A DNA stretch of 61,176 nucleotides from the NCBI GenBank assembly GCA_964533185.1, contig CAZHLD010000010.1, positions 1-61,176 of the forward strand. Direction: 5' to 3'. Shown here in pieces: positions 1 to 9,111 of this stretch. This DNA is from CAZHLD01 sp964533185. GTDB lineage: Bacteria; Acidobacteriota; Terriglobia; Acidiferrales; UBA7541. A model generated the notes under the pieces. That model saw only the letters and a list, made by a program, of their open reading frames with translations. It was not told where the DNA came from and did not search any database. A program made the position numbers and the translations under genes. Every line of letters starts with the position of its first letter. Within the stretch, counting starts at the first letter, position 1.

Positions 1-112
1 TAATCGCCCGCGCGGCAAAGCCCCCATTCGGATCGCTCAAAATCGCGCGTACGAGGCCGCCGCCCTGAGAGCCTGTAGCGCCCAATACCGCAATGATCTT
101 TTTGTCTGCCAT
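1..112 (-). CDS. NmrA-like NAD(P)-binding protein, N-terminal part
   Basis: The reverse strand encodes the first 37 residues of a protein beginning MADKKIIAVLGATGSQGGG, which runs off the left edge. The glycine-rich GATGSQGGG turn after a hydrophobic beta strand is the dinucleotide-binding signature of atypical short-chain dehydrogenases of the NmrA/HSCARG type, which act as redox sensors or reductases. An AAGGA ribosome-binding sequence lies about 8 bases before the ATG. The body of the protein is outside the window, so substrate and subfamily cannot be judged. Confidence 0.8.
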   Translation of the reverse strand, partial: MADKKIIAVLGATGSQGGGLVRAILSDPNGGFAARAI

Positions 113-590
113 TGTGATTATCCTTTCGTTACGCCAACGGCCGGTACACTCCGTCGAGGAAGAGGATGGCCGATGTGCCGGACGAGAAAGTGTGGCATGG
201 TTCGGTTGTCTCCTAAACTTAATGACCGGAATTTCCTTTTTGGCTTAAAAAACAGCGCCATAGTACACCCGCCTCGCTTGTTCGCGATATTGTAAAGTGA
301 TTTTCATCGGGAGCACTCCCGACGGTCTGCCGTCCGCACCAGCACAGCGGCTCCGCAGAACGGCCAAAACGAGCCGCACTACTACCCCAAAGGGGCCAGC
401 GCGACTTGCGGTTGACACGACGGGCCACGAGGGCTAGGCTTTCGGGCGAAGGGGAAGCTCAAAACGGAAATTCCGGGCAACACGCAAAACCGAGCCGGGC
501 GGTTGTATACTGCCGCCGGCCGGGATGCCAAAATGGAAATTCCGGCTTGAATCGTTAGGCCGGTTGAACACACAACGGGGGAAAACGCCG
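113..590. other. intergenic region, divergent promoters
   Basis: About 480 bases separate the leftward NmrA-like gene from the rightward cupin gene. No credible protein is visible; the short ORFs here are arginine-rich or antisense. The region contains three copies of a GGAAATTCC-centred palindrome (226-236, 465-476, 534-545) and a possible weak promoter with TTGACA at 412-417 and TAGGCT at 435-440 (17-base spacer). Confidence 0.5.
226..545. repeat. three copies of a GGAAATTCC palindrome
   Basis: Copies lie at 226-236 (inverted), 465-476 and 534-545. The consensus is roughly CAAAAnGGAAATTCCGG, and the 465 copy contains a perfect interrupted palindrome CGGAA-A-TTCCG. Further copies sit at 38486-38497, upstream of the TonB receptor, and inverted at 41709-41719. 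The sites could be operators or termini of a small repeat; the sequence alone does not decide. Confidence 0.5.
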
Positions 591-1049
591 ATGTCCTCAT
601 CTCAACCGTTCGTCCTGTCCCCCGACGAGGCGGAGGTGTTTACCGTGGGGCCCTTCCGCATCGTCAGCCGGGTCCTGCCCGACCAGTCTCAAGGTGCTTG
701 GGAGCTGTACGAGCTGACGATGGGTCCCGCCACGATCGACTATCACGTGCATCGAACCATGGACGAGACGCTCTATCTCGTTGAAGGCGAGATCAAATTC
801 GTTGTGGCGGGAGAAACGTTCCACCGTCCGGCCGGGTCGGTGGCGTTCATCCCGCGCGGCGTGCATCACGGGTTCACCAACCCCGGGCCGGACCGGTCGC
901 GGGTCCTGATCCTCTTCAGCCCGTCCGGCTCCCAGGACGAATACTTTCGCAAATTGCAGAAACTGTTCGCCGCGCCTTCCCTGGCCGTGGGCGCCCTCCA
1001 AGCTCTGCGGCGGCAGTACGACCAGGAACTGGTCAATCTCGATGGGTAG
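591..1049 (+). CDS. cupin-domain protein
   Basis: A 152-residue single-domain cupin. The conserved box HVHRTMDE near residues 52-59 supplies the His, His and Glu metal ligands, and PRGVHHGF near residues 89-95 supplies the second-motif His. The family binds a metal or small ligand inside a beta barrel; the substrate here is unknown. The chosen ATG at 591 gives a normal cupin length. An in-frame ATG at 525 would add 22 residues that overlap a palindromic repeat and look non-coding. The gene stands alone, and its stop is followed by about 300 bases with no gene. Confidence 0.8.
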   Translation: MSSSQPFVLSPDEAEVFTVGPFRIVSRVLPDQSQGAWELYELTMGPATIDYHVHRTMDETLYLVEGEIKFVVAGETFHRPAGSVAFIPRGVHHGFTNPGPDRSRVLILFSPSGSQDEYFRKLQKLFAAPSLAVGALQALRRQYDQELVNLDG

Positions 1050-1356
1050 TTCGCGGCCCCTACGATAGCGGTGAGGGAGTCGGGCGCCACGGTGCGCTGG
1101 ACATCTCCACTCAATAGCCTTTGGCCAAGTCCACCTGGTTTCGCAGCGGTTGGCCGCTAGACCAGCATAAATTGATCCATCTGCCCCGCCGGGACAATAG
1201 GGCTCTTGAACCACAGATACTACTCGTGCTGGTGGTACCATTTTTCCGAAGTGCAACCAAACCCTAGATTCGGTCGCTAGTGCCCGGAGCCGCTGCGGTG
1301 TATCCTGTCCAGCCGGCTGCAATCGGCGCCGGACGCCTCCCGGGAAGAAAATACCC
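1050..1356. other. intergenic region, nothing recognised
   Basis: About 300 bases between the cupin gene and the nucleotidyltransferase-like gene. No RNA gene, repeat or convincing terminator was seen. Confidence 0.4.
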
Positions 1357-2550
1357 ATGAGCGGCCACGCGGCGCCCTCCCTTCCACCGCAGATCGAGCT
1401 GCTGTCATGCGCGGCGCGCCCGAGCATCGACGCGGCACGCGCCAGCCGGCTGCGCCAGTTGGCGGGCGCAATTTCGGACTGGGAAGCGGTGCGCCTGGCC
1501 GCCAGTCGCCACTGTCTCGCGCCACTCCTCTCCATGCATCTCGAAGCGCATTGCAGCGGCGACGTGCCCCCGGCCGCGCTCTCCGCCCTCCGCCGGGATT
1601 TTCACGACTCGGCCGAGCGCGGTCTTCAGCTCGCCGCAGACCTGCTCGAGGTCCTCGACGCCTTCCGCGCCGCCGGCCTGCAAATCATCCCCTACAAGGG
1701 TCCGGTGCTTGCGGCGCAGGCGTACGGAAGGCTGGCGCTGCGGCAGTATTTGGACCTCGACATCATTCTTCGCCAGCGCGATCTGCCCCGCGCCTACGCG
1801 CCCCTGGTCGCACTCGGCTATGTACCCGAGCTGCCCTTGGAGATTGCCGCGTCGCCGCGCCACATCCCCGGTCAGTACTTGTTCAACCGGGAGGCCAGCG
1901 GAACCATCCTCGAACTGCACACCGAGCGCACGCTGCGCTATTTCCCGGAGCCGCTGGATCTCGACGCGCTGGCTGCGCGCCTGGTGCCGGTCTCGGTGGC
2001 GAATCATCCCGTGCTCACCTTTGCGCCCGCGGACGCACTGCCCATCCTGTGCGTGCACGGCTCGAAACATTTCTGGGAGCGGCTGGGCTGGATCGCGGAC
2101 ATCGCCGCACTCGCTTCAGCGGCCGAAGTAGATTGGGAGCAGACATTCCAGTTGGCGCGGCAGCTCGGCGCCGAGCGGATGTTGCGGTTGGGCCTCTATC
2201 TGGCGGCGGAGCTTCTGAAGGCCCCGCTGCCAGAGCCGGTGCTGCGCCGGGTCCGCGAAGACGCCGTGGTGGCGCAGCTTGCGGCGCAAGTCTGCGAGCG
2301 ACTCATCAGCGCGGACTTTTCTCCGCCCGGCGTCGCCCGCCGTCTATGGTTTCGCGTACACATGCGGGGAAACGCGTGGCAGGGGCTCGCCTACAGCCTG
2401 CGCCTGGCTACCGCTCCGACCGAAGAAGACTGGGCGCAGGCACGCCTCGCTGGTCCCCTGGCGCCCTTCTATTCCGTGCTGAGGCCGTTTCGCCTCCTTC
2501 GCAAGTATGGAGTGGGTCTTTCCCGCCCGGGCCCGCAGCCCCGGGTGTAA
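1357..2550 (+). CDS. nucleotidyltransferase-family protein (PF14907-like)
   Basis: A 397-residue soluble protein. The stretch IIPYKGPVLAAQAYG followed by QYLDLDIIL (about residues 110-137) matches the glycine/acidic active-site region of the 'uncharacterised nucleotidyltransferase' family that often accompanies exopolysaccharide and exosortase loci. The paired aspartates DLD would be the metal-binding pair. The rest is helical. It is the first gene of a co-directional run with the TPR protein and the O-antigen ligase, which suggests a role in surface polysaccharide assembly. The substrate is not known, and the family assignment rests on motif recall. Confidence 0.8.
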   Translation: MSGHAAPSLPPQIELLSCAARPSIDAARASRLRQLAGAISDWEAVRLAASRHCLAPLLSMHLEAHCSGDVPPAALSALRRDFHDSAERGLQLAADLLEVLDAFRAAGLQIIPYKGPVLAAQAYGRLALRQYLDLDIILRQRDLPRAYAPLVALGYVPELPLEIAASPRHIPGQYLFNREASGTILELHTERTLRYFPEPLDLDALAARLVPVSVANHPVLTFAPADALPILCVHGSKHFWERLGWIADIAALASAAEVDWEQTFQLARQLGAERMLRLGLYLAAELLKAPLPEPVLRRVREDAVVAQLAAQVCERLISADFSPPGVARRLWFRVHMRGNAWQGLAYSLRLATAPTEEDWAQARLAGPLAPFYSVLRPFRLLRKYGVGLSRPGPQPRV

Positions 2551-2625
2551 CTTTCGATTCCGCACGCCGCGTCGGATGCGTTTTCTCTTGCGCCGGGCCC
2601 CGTCTTAGGAGCAGATTATCGCCCG

Positions 2626-3915
2626 ATGGAAACCCCCATCCTGAGCCCGACCCGACAATGGGGATTAATCGGCGTCACCGTCCTGCTGGCAATTTTGCTT
2701 TCATATTTTTCGGTGCGCAATGCCGTGGCCGAGCGCCGCGCCGGCTCGTCGCAGAGCAGCGCGTGGCTGAGCGCGGCCGAGCTCGAGCCATCCAACCCCG
2801 ACCACTGGTATCGCCTGGGCCGCTTCCGCCAGCTCGACTTCGAGCAAAGCGACCTCAACCTGGCCATCTCATATTACCAGCGCGCCGTTGCGCTCGACCC
2901 GCGCGCCGCCTATTACTGGCTCGATCTCGCTGCCACGTATGAAATGGCCGGCGATGCTGCGCGCGCGCGCGACGCCTTCGAGAAAGCCAAAGCTGCCTAT
3001 CCGATTTCCTCCGAGGTGGCGTGGCGCTACGGAAATTTTCTGCTTCGCCAGCAGCAGTCTTCTCAAGCGTTCGCCGAGATCCATCGCGCTGTGACCGTCA
3101 GCCCCACGCTGGCGCGGTTGGCCACTTCGCGCGCGTGGCGCAGTAACCCGGACGCGCAGGCGCTGCTGGATCAGGTCTTGCCGCCCTCGGTGGATGTTTA
3201 TCTGGGGGCGCTCGATACGCTGGTTGCCGAGCACGAAGCCGTTGCGGCGCTGGCCGTCTGGGATCGTCTGCTTGCTCTCCAGCCATCGTTCGAACTTCGC
3301 CGCGCCTTCCCGCTGATCGATGAACTCGCCGCTCAGGGACGCACCGCCGAGGCCCGGCGCGTCTGGCGCCAGGCGCTGGCCGCTGCCGGCTGGACGGTGC
3401 CGCCGCCGCCGCCCGGGTCGCTGCTCTTCGACGGCGGCTTTGAGACAGACTTCAGCGATGGCGGCTTCGGCTGGCGCATGCGGCCTTTTCAGGGCGTCGA
3501 AATTGAATTCGACCCCGCCGAGCGACATGGCGGCGCACGCTCACTGCGGGTGAGTTTCGACGGCAGCGCTAATCTCGATTTCGCGCAGCTCTACCAGCGC
3601 CTCCCCGTCGAGCCAGGCACGCGCTACCGCTTCGGCGCCACGCTGCGCACGCAGGGCGTCTCCACCGATAGCGGCGTCCGCTTCCTGATCTATGACCCGC
3701 AACACCCCACTGAGCTCAACCTGACGACGCGCAACGTCACCGGCACGCAGGACTGGACGCTGGATGAAGCCGACTTCACCACCGGCCCCAACACACAAAT
3801 GCTCGAGGTCCTTCTTGTCCGCCGCCCCAGCCAGAAGCTCGACAACAAGATCGAAGGCACGGTCTGGCTCGACGATCTGACCCTGACGCCGCTCGCCCGG
3901 CGCAGCGCCCCATGA
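2626..3915 (+). CDS. membrane-anchored TPR protein with C-terminal carbohydrate-binding-like domain
   Basis: A 429-residue protein. Residues about 12-28 form a single N-terminal membrane anchor. Residues about 40-250 form TPR-type helical pairs, for example DHWYRLGRFRQLDF and AAYYWLDLAATYEMAG. A final beta-rich domain starts at GSLLFDGGFETDF and resembles CBM4/9-like jelly rolls. The anchor would place both domains outside the cytoplasm. The stop codon overlaps the ATG of the next gene (3912-3915, ATGA), so the two are translationally coupled, consistent with a scaffold for polysaccharide polymerisation or ligation. The ligand is inferred only from fold resemblance. Confidence 0.8.
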   Translation: METPILSPTRQWGLIGVTVLLAILLSYFSVRNAVAERRAGSSQSSAWLSAAELEPSNPDHWYRLGRFRQLDFEQSDLNLAISYYQRAVALDPRAAYYWLDLAATYEMAGDAARARDAFEKAKAAYPISSEVAWRYGNFLLRQQQSSQAFAEIHRAVTVSPTLARLATSRAWRSNPDAQALLDQVLPPSVDVYLGALDTLVAEHEAVAALAVWDRLLALQPSFELRRAFPLIDELAAQGRTAEARRVWRQALAAAGWTVPPPPPGSLLFDGGFETDFSDGGFGWRMRPFQGVEIEFDPAERHGGARSLRVSFDGSANLDFAQLYQRLPVEPGTRYRFGATLRTQGVSTDSGVRFLIYDPQHPTELNLTTRNVTGTQDWTLDEADFTTGPNTQMLEVLLVRRPSQKLDNKIEGTVWLDDLTLTPLARRSAP

Positions 3916-5138
3916 AGATCATCCGCATCGGCATCGGCTGCCTGCTGAGCTTTGCCGTGTTCGCGCACGGCGCCGTCGAGGCCTGGTCGGAAGCCGTGCT
4001 CGTCGTCGGCGCTTCGCTTTTGCTGGTGCTGTGGGCCATGCTGGTTTGCTTTGGGCGCACGCGCTCCATCCGCTGGGATGCGCTGCTTGCCCCGCTCGCG
4101 GCGCTGGCGGCGTTTGGGTTTGTGCAGTGGCTGTTTGGCTGGACCGCCTCGCCCTATCTGACCCGGATCGAGCTGCTCAAGTTCTCCGCCATCCTAATCC
4201 TGGTTTTTCTGGCCGTGCAGTCGTTCCGCACCACCGCCAACTGGCTGGGCTTTGCCTGGTTTCTGCTGGTGCTTGCGTTTATGGTTTCGGTGTTCGGCAT
4301 CATTCAGCACTTCACCTTCAACGGCAAACTCTACTGGCTGCGCGAGCTGCGCTACGGCGGCATCCCCTTCGGTCCGTATGTGAATCGCAACCACTTCACC
4401 GGGCTGGTGGAGCTGATTGCGCCGGTCGGCCTGGCGATCCTGATGCTGCGCGGGGTGCGCCGCGACCAGTTGCCGCTGGTCGCGCTGTTCACGCTCTTGC
4501 CCGTCGGCGCGCTGTTCCTGGCCGCCTCGCGCGGCGGCATCACCAGCTTCCTGGCCGAAGTTGCCCTGCTGGGGCTGCTGGTCTGGGCGCGGCGCGGGAT
4601 GCGGCGCAGCCTGGCCGCTGCGGCTGCGGTGGTGATTCTGGCCGCGGGCGTGGTGGCGTGGCTCGGCGTGGGGCGCGCGCTGGACCGCTTCACGTCGTAT
4701 CAAAAGCTCGAAGTCTCCGAAGTCCGCCGCGTTTCTATGGTGAAGGACACCTGGCGCATCTTCCTCGACCATCCTGTGCGCGGCACCGGCCTGGGCACCT
4801 TGCAGGTGGTCTTCCCCCGCTACGAATCCATGTATGACGGCAAGTTCGCCAACCACGCGCACAACGACTACGTTGAGCTGCTCGCCGAGACCGGCGTGAT
4901 CGGCGCGCTGTGTTTCGCCGTCTTTCTCTTTCTTCTCTTCCGCCGCTGGTGGAAGGAAATCCGGGCCACGCTCAACCCCCAGGACCTGGCCCTGCGCATG
5001 GGCGCGCTGGCGGCCTGTGCCGGCCTGCTGGTCCACAGCCTGGTTGATTTCAACTTGCACATCCCCGCCAACGCCCTGCTCTTTTATCTGCTGGCGGTGT
5101 TGGCCTCCTCGGCCGCGCGGCCGGATCAGGACTTCTGA
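3912..5138 (+). CDS. O-antigen ligase family (Wzy_C) membrane protein
   Basis: A 408-residue polytopic protein with about ten or more hydrophobic segments. A large periplasmic loop carries YGGIPFGPYVNRNHFTG, and a second motif NHAHNDYVELLAETG lies near residues 313-327. This layout is that of O-antigen ligases and polymerases (Wzy_C family), which transfer or polymerise lipid-linked glycans at the periplasmic face of the inner membrane. It begins in a 4-base overlap with the TPR gene. Whether it acts as ligase or polymerase cannot be read from sequence. Confidence 0.88.
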   Translation: MKIIRIGIGCLLSFAVFAHGAVEAWSEAVLVVGASLLLVLWAMLVCFGRTRSIRWDALLAPLAALAAFGFVQWLFGWTASPYLTRIELLKFSAILILVFLAVQSFRTTANWLGFAWFLLVLAFMVSVFGIIQHFTFNGKLYWLRELRYGGIPFGPYVNRNHFTGLVELIAPVGLAILMLRGVRRDQLPLVALFTLLPVGALFLAASRGGITSFLAEVALLGLLVWARRGMRRSLAAAAAVVILAAGVVAWLGVGRALDRFTSYQKLEVSEVRRVSMVKDTWRIFLDHPVRGTGLGTLQVVFPRYESMYDGKFANHAHNDYVELLAETGVIGALCFAVFLFLLFRRWWKEIRATLNPQDLALRMGALAACAGLLVHSLVDFNLHIPANALLFYLLAVLASSAARPDQDF

Positions 5139-5168
5139 CGCTAGTGGGGCCTAGAGGTCGGTGTTTAC

Positions 5169-5864
5169 CTAAGTGGGTTTACGGCAAAGGATTTGATACT
5201 GCGCCCCGAGCGGGAGCGTGCAAAAGGACTTTTCGAAACTCCGGAGCCACCTAAACATTCGGGGGAATACAAACAGATAGTGGATTCCCAAAATCTCGAA
5301 GCCACCCGCACGAAGGAGTACCTTCGCTCCTGGTGAGGATATCTTGACCGCGTCTTTGTCGAACGCGCATCTAGACATAACGTATCGCGTGCCGGGGTTC
5401 CAGGGATTGTTTTCCCAGAATGAAAAAAATCCACCCGGGCGCAGCGAGCAGTAGACATATCGGACTGCATCGAGCCGCTCAGGTGGCGGGATATGGTGGA
5501 AGACGCCATTGCAATATGCCAGGTCCAAATCCCCAGCGGGCACATATTCGTTCGTCAAGAAGAAGCGGGTTTGATTCGAATGAGAATCCCTCCTTGCAAC
5601 CTCCACGCTGCGAGGTGACGCATCTATTCCCAGGACCGATTGGGCCCCCAGAATCGTAACCAACAGGGGCGACGTCGACCCGACCCCGCAGCCGAAATCG
5701 AGAATGGTTCGCGGCGTCTCGCTTCTCTCACGCAAGCAGTCAGCCAGCCAACAAACTCGGCCCCTGGCAAAATAATCCCGGTTCTCTCCGGAAACCGATA
5801 ATGCCTCTTCGAGCGTGGCATCGTAGGACTCTGCAAAATGATCAAACTGCGCGCCCGCTCTCAT
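5169..5864 (-). CDS. class I SAM-dependent methyltransferase
   Basis: A 231-residue protein with motif I ILDFGCGVGSTSPLL and downstream VLGIDASPRSVEVARRD, which bind S-adenosylmethionine in a Rossmann fold. The start chosen is the ATG at 5864, whose first bases overlap the stop of the upstream glycosyltransferase (ATGA, 5861-5864). A longer reading from 5933 would overlap that gene by 73 bases. As the last gene of a leftward three-gene operon with a GT2 enzyme and a membrane GT-like protein, it probably methylates a sugar or lipid-linked intermediate. Confidence 0.85.
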   Translation of the reverse strand: MRAGAQFDHFAESYDATLEEALSVSGENRDYFARGRVCWLADCLRERSETPRTILDFGCGVGSTSPLLVTILGAQSVLGIDASPRSVEVARRDSHSNQTRFFLTNEYVPAGDLDLAYCNGVFHHIPPPERLDAVRYVYCSLRPGGFFSFWENNPWNPGTRYVMSRCAFDKDAVKISSPGAKVLLRAGGFEILGIHYLFVFPRMFRWLRSFEKSFCTLPLGAQYQILCRKPT

Positions 5865-7072
5865 CGACGCGCCATCCCGAGGACACTGAGGAAGAAACTG
5901 GACAAGACGATCTGAAAGCCGAGAGTCAAGCATACAACGCCCGGGATAACCAAACGAAGAGTTCGGGCAGAATCCAAAGGCCCGAAGTGCTGCGCGCCCC
6001 AGTAACCCACGGCGGCTAGTGAGACCCCGAGTCCTACCGCCATTAGAATGACTCCGGTGGCCAACCCAACTTCGAGGTTAAGATAGCGAAACAAGCGGTT
6101 CAGTCTCGTGTCCTCGGGAATCAATCCCTCAGTAACCGCGAAAATCTTGGAGAACACTGCAAAATTTATGGCTTGAAACCCGATCAGAATTGCCATCCCT
6201 GCGTAGAGCAGGGTATGCACATCGAAGGTCACTCCACCAATTGAGCGCGGCCCGGGCAACAGCCAAAGCCCCACGAGCAGCCCCGCGATCATCAAGGCTG
6301 CTCCCGGATACAAGAAAAGCCAGCGCGGACTATAGAGCAGCATGAACCGAAGATAGCGCCAACCATCGCGCCACGTTCGGAGATGTGGTGGGCGGCTGCG
6401 CCCGTCGGGAGAGAGACGTGTAGGAATCTCGCCAACCCGCAATCCATATAGGGTGGCTTTAACCACCATCTCGCTCGCAAATTCCATCCCCATCGTCCGC
6501 AGGCCGAGGCGCTGGATTGCATCTTTGCGAAAGGCACGCAGACCGCACTGAAAGTCTTTGCACGGACTCTTGAAAAAGAGCCTGCCGATTCCGGTCAGCA
6601 AGGGGTTGCCGAAGTACTGATGGATTGCCGGCATCGCACCACGTTGGATGCCACCCTGGAAGCGGTTCCCCATTACAAGATCGAAGCCTTCCCGCAACTT
6701 TTCGACGAATTTGCCGACCTGCGTGAAGTCATAACTGTCATCCGCATCTCCCATGACGATGAATTTTCCGCGAGCCGCGGAAATGCCGCCTTGCAGAGCA
6801 CTTCCATACCCTTTCAAAGTTACAGGCACGAGTCGAGCGCCCATTCGCTCAGCGATCTCTCGTGAGCCGTCTGTACTTCCATTGTCTGCAACGATGATCT
6901 CCGCAGAAATCCCAAGGTCTCGTAGGGTGTTCTGAGCTTTCCCTATGCAAATCCCGAGCGTCTCGGCTTCGTTGAGACAGGGCATCACGACGGAGACTTC
7001 GACCTCCGGTGAATCGCACTCGAAAGACTCAGCGGTTCCCACTGTCAGTTGGGGGTTGTCTACAACCGCCAT
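5861..7072 (-). CDS. GT2 glycosyltransferase with C-terminal membrane segments
   Basis: A 403-residue protein. Residues about 25-250 form a GT-A domain opening with VEVSVVMPCLNEAETLG and containing the metal-binding GDADDSYD motif. The C-terminal third has about four hydrophobic helices. This resembles dolichyl- or polyprenyl-phosphate glucose/mannose synthases, which make a lipid-linked sugar donor at the inner membrane. A strong GGAGGTGA ribosome-binding site lies 5 bases before the ATG at 7072, fixing the start inside the 3' end of the upstream gene. The product lipid-sugar would suit the adjacent GT39-like protein. Confidence 0.88.
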   Translation of the reverse strand: MAVVDNPQLTVGTAESFECDSPEVEVSVVMPCLNEAETLGICIGKAQNTLRDLGISAEIIVADNGSTDGSREIAERMGARLVPVTLKGYGSALQGGISAARGKFIVMGDADDSYDFTQVGKFVEKLREGFDLVMGNRFQGGIQRGAMPAIHQYFGNPLLTGIGRLFFKSPCKDFQCGLRAFRKDAIQRLGLRTMGMEFASEMVVKATLYGLRVGEIPTRLSPDGRSRPPHLRTWRDGWRYLRFMLLYSPRWLFLYPGAALMIAGLLVGLWLLPGPRSIGGVTFDVHTLLYAGMAILIGFQAINFAVFSKIFAVTEGLIPEDTRLNRLFRYLNLEVGLATGVILMAVGLGVSLAAVGYWGAQHFGPLDSARTLRLVIPGVVCLTLGFQIVLSSFFLSVLGMARR

Positions 7073-8870
7073 CTCTCACCTCCATTTTCTGGCATTCGTC
7101 CGCCCGGAGATTCGCAATCCCGCCCAAGCCCAATTCCTCAGGAGCGGGGAGGAGGAAGAAAGAATAATCCGTCTGCCCTATCTTCTGCCAGCCCTGGGCA
7201 TTGAGGTGCCGCGGTATCGAATTGGTGACCGCCGCCTTTGCGCCACTTCTGGCAAACGTCTGCATCACGGCTTGGACCGCCTCCGGACTTGATCCCCAAA
7301 AACCAGCAGATTCGTCGTAGGGAACCTCCGCCACAATCCGTACCCCAGCCAAATGGGCCCAATAGTCTCCAATGCGGTGGTCGATGATAGTTGCAACCCT
7401 GTCCCCTGGTTGGATTCCCTGCCCTTGAAGACCCTGAGCAACTTGCCATTGTACGTGCTGCAGCGGACGCAAGGTGTGAAACAGGTCAGATGCAACGGTC
7501 TTGCCGACTCTCAGACACAGAATGGCGAGCAGGGCTAAAACAAGAGCACGAACAATTAGGTTTGAAGCCGGCAGGCGCGGCAATCGGACTGCGGAGAACA
7601 GAGCTGCCGCGAACAACACCCCAAAAGCGGCCACATACCTGCTCTCCACCAGCACAAGGGAGTACATAATCATAGCCGCAGCGGCAGGTAGCCAGAGCAC
7701 GTATTGACGCTTGAAGGCAGTTAAGAAAGCTCGCGTATTGCGCCCTGCAAAAAACAGGGCGAGAAGAGTAACAACGAGCTCTAGCTGCGCAGACGTCATC
7801 TCGACGTAAGCAAGGAAGTTTTCCCGCAGTGCTCGCACTTGTCCTCGGAGATCGAACTGCGGCTCCAAGCCGTCAAGCCAATAGGAAGCGTCGTACCACG
7901 GAGGATACGTCCCAGCGATAGGGGTTCCAAACTCAAATACAGGCGGATGATTCAATGCTTTCCTGACAGGATGCTGGGGTGTGCCCAGATTGCCTTCACC
8001 TTGCCAGTGTCCGAAGCGGGTCAGGCCGTTCACGAATTGGGCATACGCGATCCTGCCGCTATCACCGAAAGTGAAGCGATCCTTCGCTGTGCTCAGCAGC
8101 ACAATATAAGGCGCAGCAACTACCACAAACACGACCAAGGCGATGAGAGCGCGAGGGACTCCCTTGCGAAGGGTTCCTGCCGCGAACACGCTAACGAGCA
8201 AAAAGACGAAAGCCAGTGGGAACAGCGCCGCCTTCGTCAAGTAGGCAAGGCCCAGAACCAGTCCCAGCGCCCCGTAATAGACCCAACTCGAGGCACCAGC
8301 ACGAATCCGCAGCAGAATCCCGGCTGCCAGATAGATGAAGGCCGAAAGACAAAGATCGGGAGTCACAATTCTAATGGAAATCTGGTACAACGACGCGTGA
8401 AGAAAGAGCGCATAACCGATCGCCCACCATGCCGAATCCGGCAGGCGCTGCCATTGGTCTGTCGCGGATTCTGTTGTTTGAGCAAACCGCACCAAAGCCC
8501 GCATAAGGAACTCAAACGCAGCCAGCGCAAAGAGGTACACACCGAAGTTCACAGCATGCACCACCGTTGACTCCCAGTAGGGCGACGGATTGATTAAGCC
8601 GAGGAAAAGGCCTAACAACCAGGAATAAAACGGGCTCCACCAACCATTGATTGCGGCTGCCCAGTCGCCATGAAGGTAGGCGTTTGCAAGATCGAGGTAC
8701 GAAATCCCATCTACGTTCATGTAGAAGCGAGATCCAACCGCCTCCAAAAGGCCCGCGAGAATAGCGAGGACTCGGAGGGAGACAAGCAAAGTGCCTGCAG
8801 CAATGCGCTCCGGGGGCAAAACGAAGAGTGAACTCGCAGAGCTTTGAAGAGGCTGCCTGGAGGCCGTCAT
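7029..8870 (-). CDS. polytopic glycosyltransferase-like membrane protein (GT39/ArnT type)
   Basis: A 613-residue protein with about 11-13 hydrophobic helices and, after the first one, the acidic motif YMNVDGISYLDLANAY in the first large loop. The soluble C-terminal tail is periplasmic in this superfamily. GT-C enzymes of this shape transfer sugars from polyprenyl phosphate donors to lipids, glycans or proteins. The ATG at 8870 is preferred over a TTG four codons upstream. The 3' end overlaps the GT2 gene by 44 bases, so the leftward operon is GT-C, GT2, methyltransferase. Assignment to the superfamily rests on topology and the Asp motif. Confidence 0.75.
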   Translation of the reverse strand: MTASRQPLQSSASSLFVLPPERIAAGTLLVSLRVLAILAGLLEAVGSRFYMNVDGISYLDLANAYLHGDWAAAINGWWSPFYSWLLGLFLGLINPSPYWESTVVHAVNFGVYLFALAAFEFLMRALVRFAQTTESATDQWQRLPDSAWWAIGYALFLHASLYQISIRIVTPDLCLSAFIYLAAGILLRIRAGASSWVYYGALGLVLGLAYLTKAALFPLAFVFLLVSVFAAGTLRKGVPRALIALVVFVVVAAPYIVLLSTAKDRFTFGDSGRIAYAQFVNGLTRFGHWQGEGNLGTPQHPVRKALNHPPVFEFGTPIAGTYPPWYDASYWLDGLEPQFDLRGQVRALRENFLAYVEMTSAQLELVVTLLALFFAGRNTRAFLTAFKRQYVLWLPAAAAMIMYSLVLVESRYVAAFGVLFAAALFSAVRLPRLPASNLIVRALVLALLAILCLRVGKTVASDLFHTLRPLQHVQWQVAQGLQGQGIQPGDRVATIIDHRIGDYWAHLAGVRIVAEVPYDESAGFWGSSPEAVQAVMQTFARSGAKAAVTNSIPRHLNAQGWQKIGQTDYSFFLLPAPEELGLGGIANLRADECQKMEVRDGGCRQPPTDSGNR

Positions 8871-9055
8871 GCTCGAGCCCAATTGGATTGGAAAGGTTTA
8901 GGGATCGGTGTTCTCAAGGACCGAAGCCCCTCACAAGCGCCCGGCCGAGACGATTCTCTTCAAGCTCAATCGGAAACTCAAGCCCATTAGTTGAGTGCCG
9001 TGTCAGAACCATAGAACAGTGCTATCGAGGCCTTAACACCTGCGAAAAAGCGCGC

Positions 9056-9082
9056 TTGACAGCGCCTATCTGCCTGTATAAT
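9056..9082 (+). promoter_or_regulatory. strong candidate promoter of the exopolysaccharide export operon
   Basis: TTGACA at 9056-9061 and TATAAT at 9077-9082 are both exact consensus hexamers, separated by only 15 bases. A GGGGGAT ribosome-binding sequence follows at 9092-9098, ahead of the ATG at 9112. The short spacer is unusual and may require an activator that twists or bends the DNA. Confidence 0.7.
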
Positions 9083-9111
9083 GGCAGCCGCGTGGGGGAT
9101 CAGTCTATCCA

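Noticed and set aside
113..590. Short frames (for example 219-428) in the first intergenic region
   Set aside because: Arg/Cys-rich translations, no ribosome-binding site and no conserved pattern.
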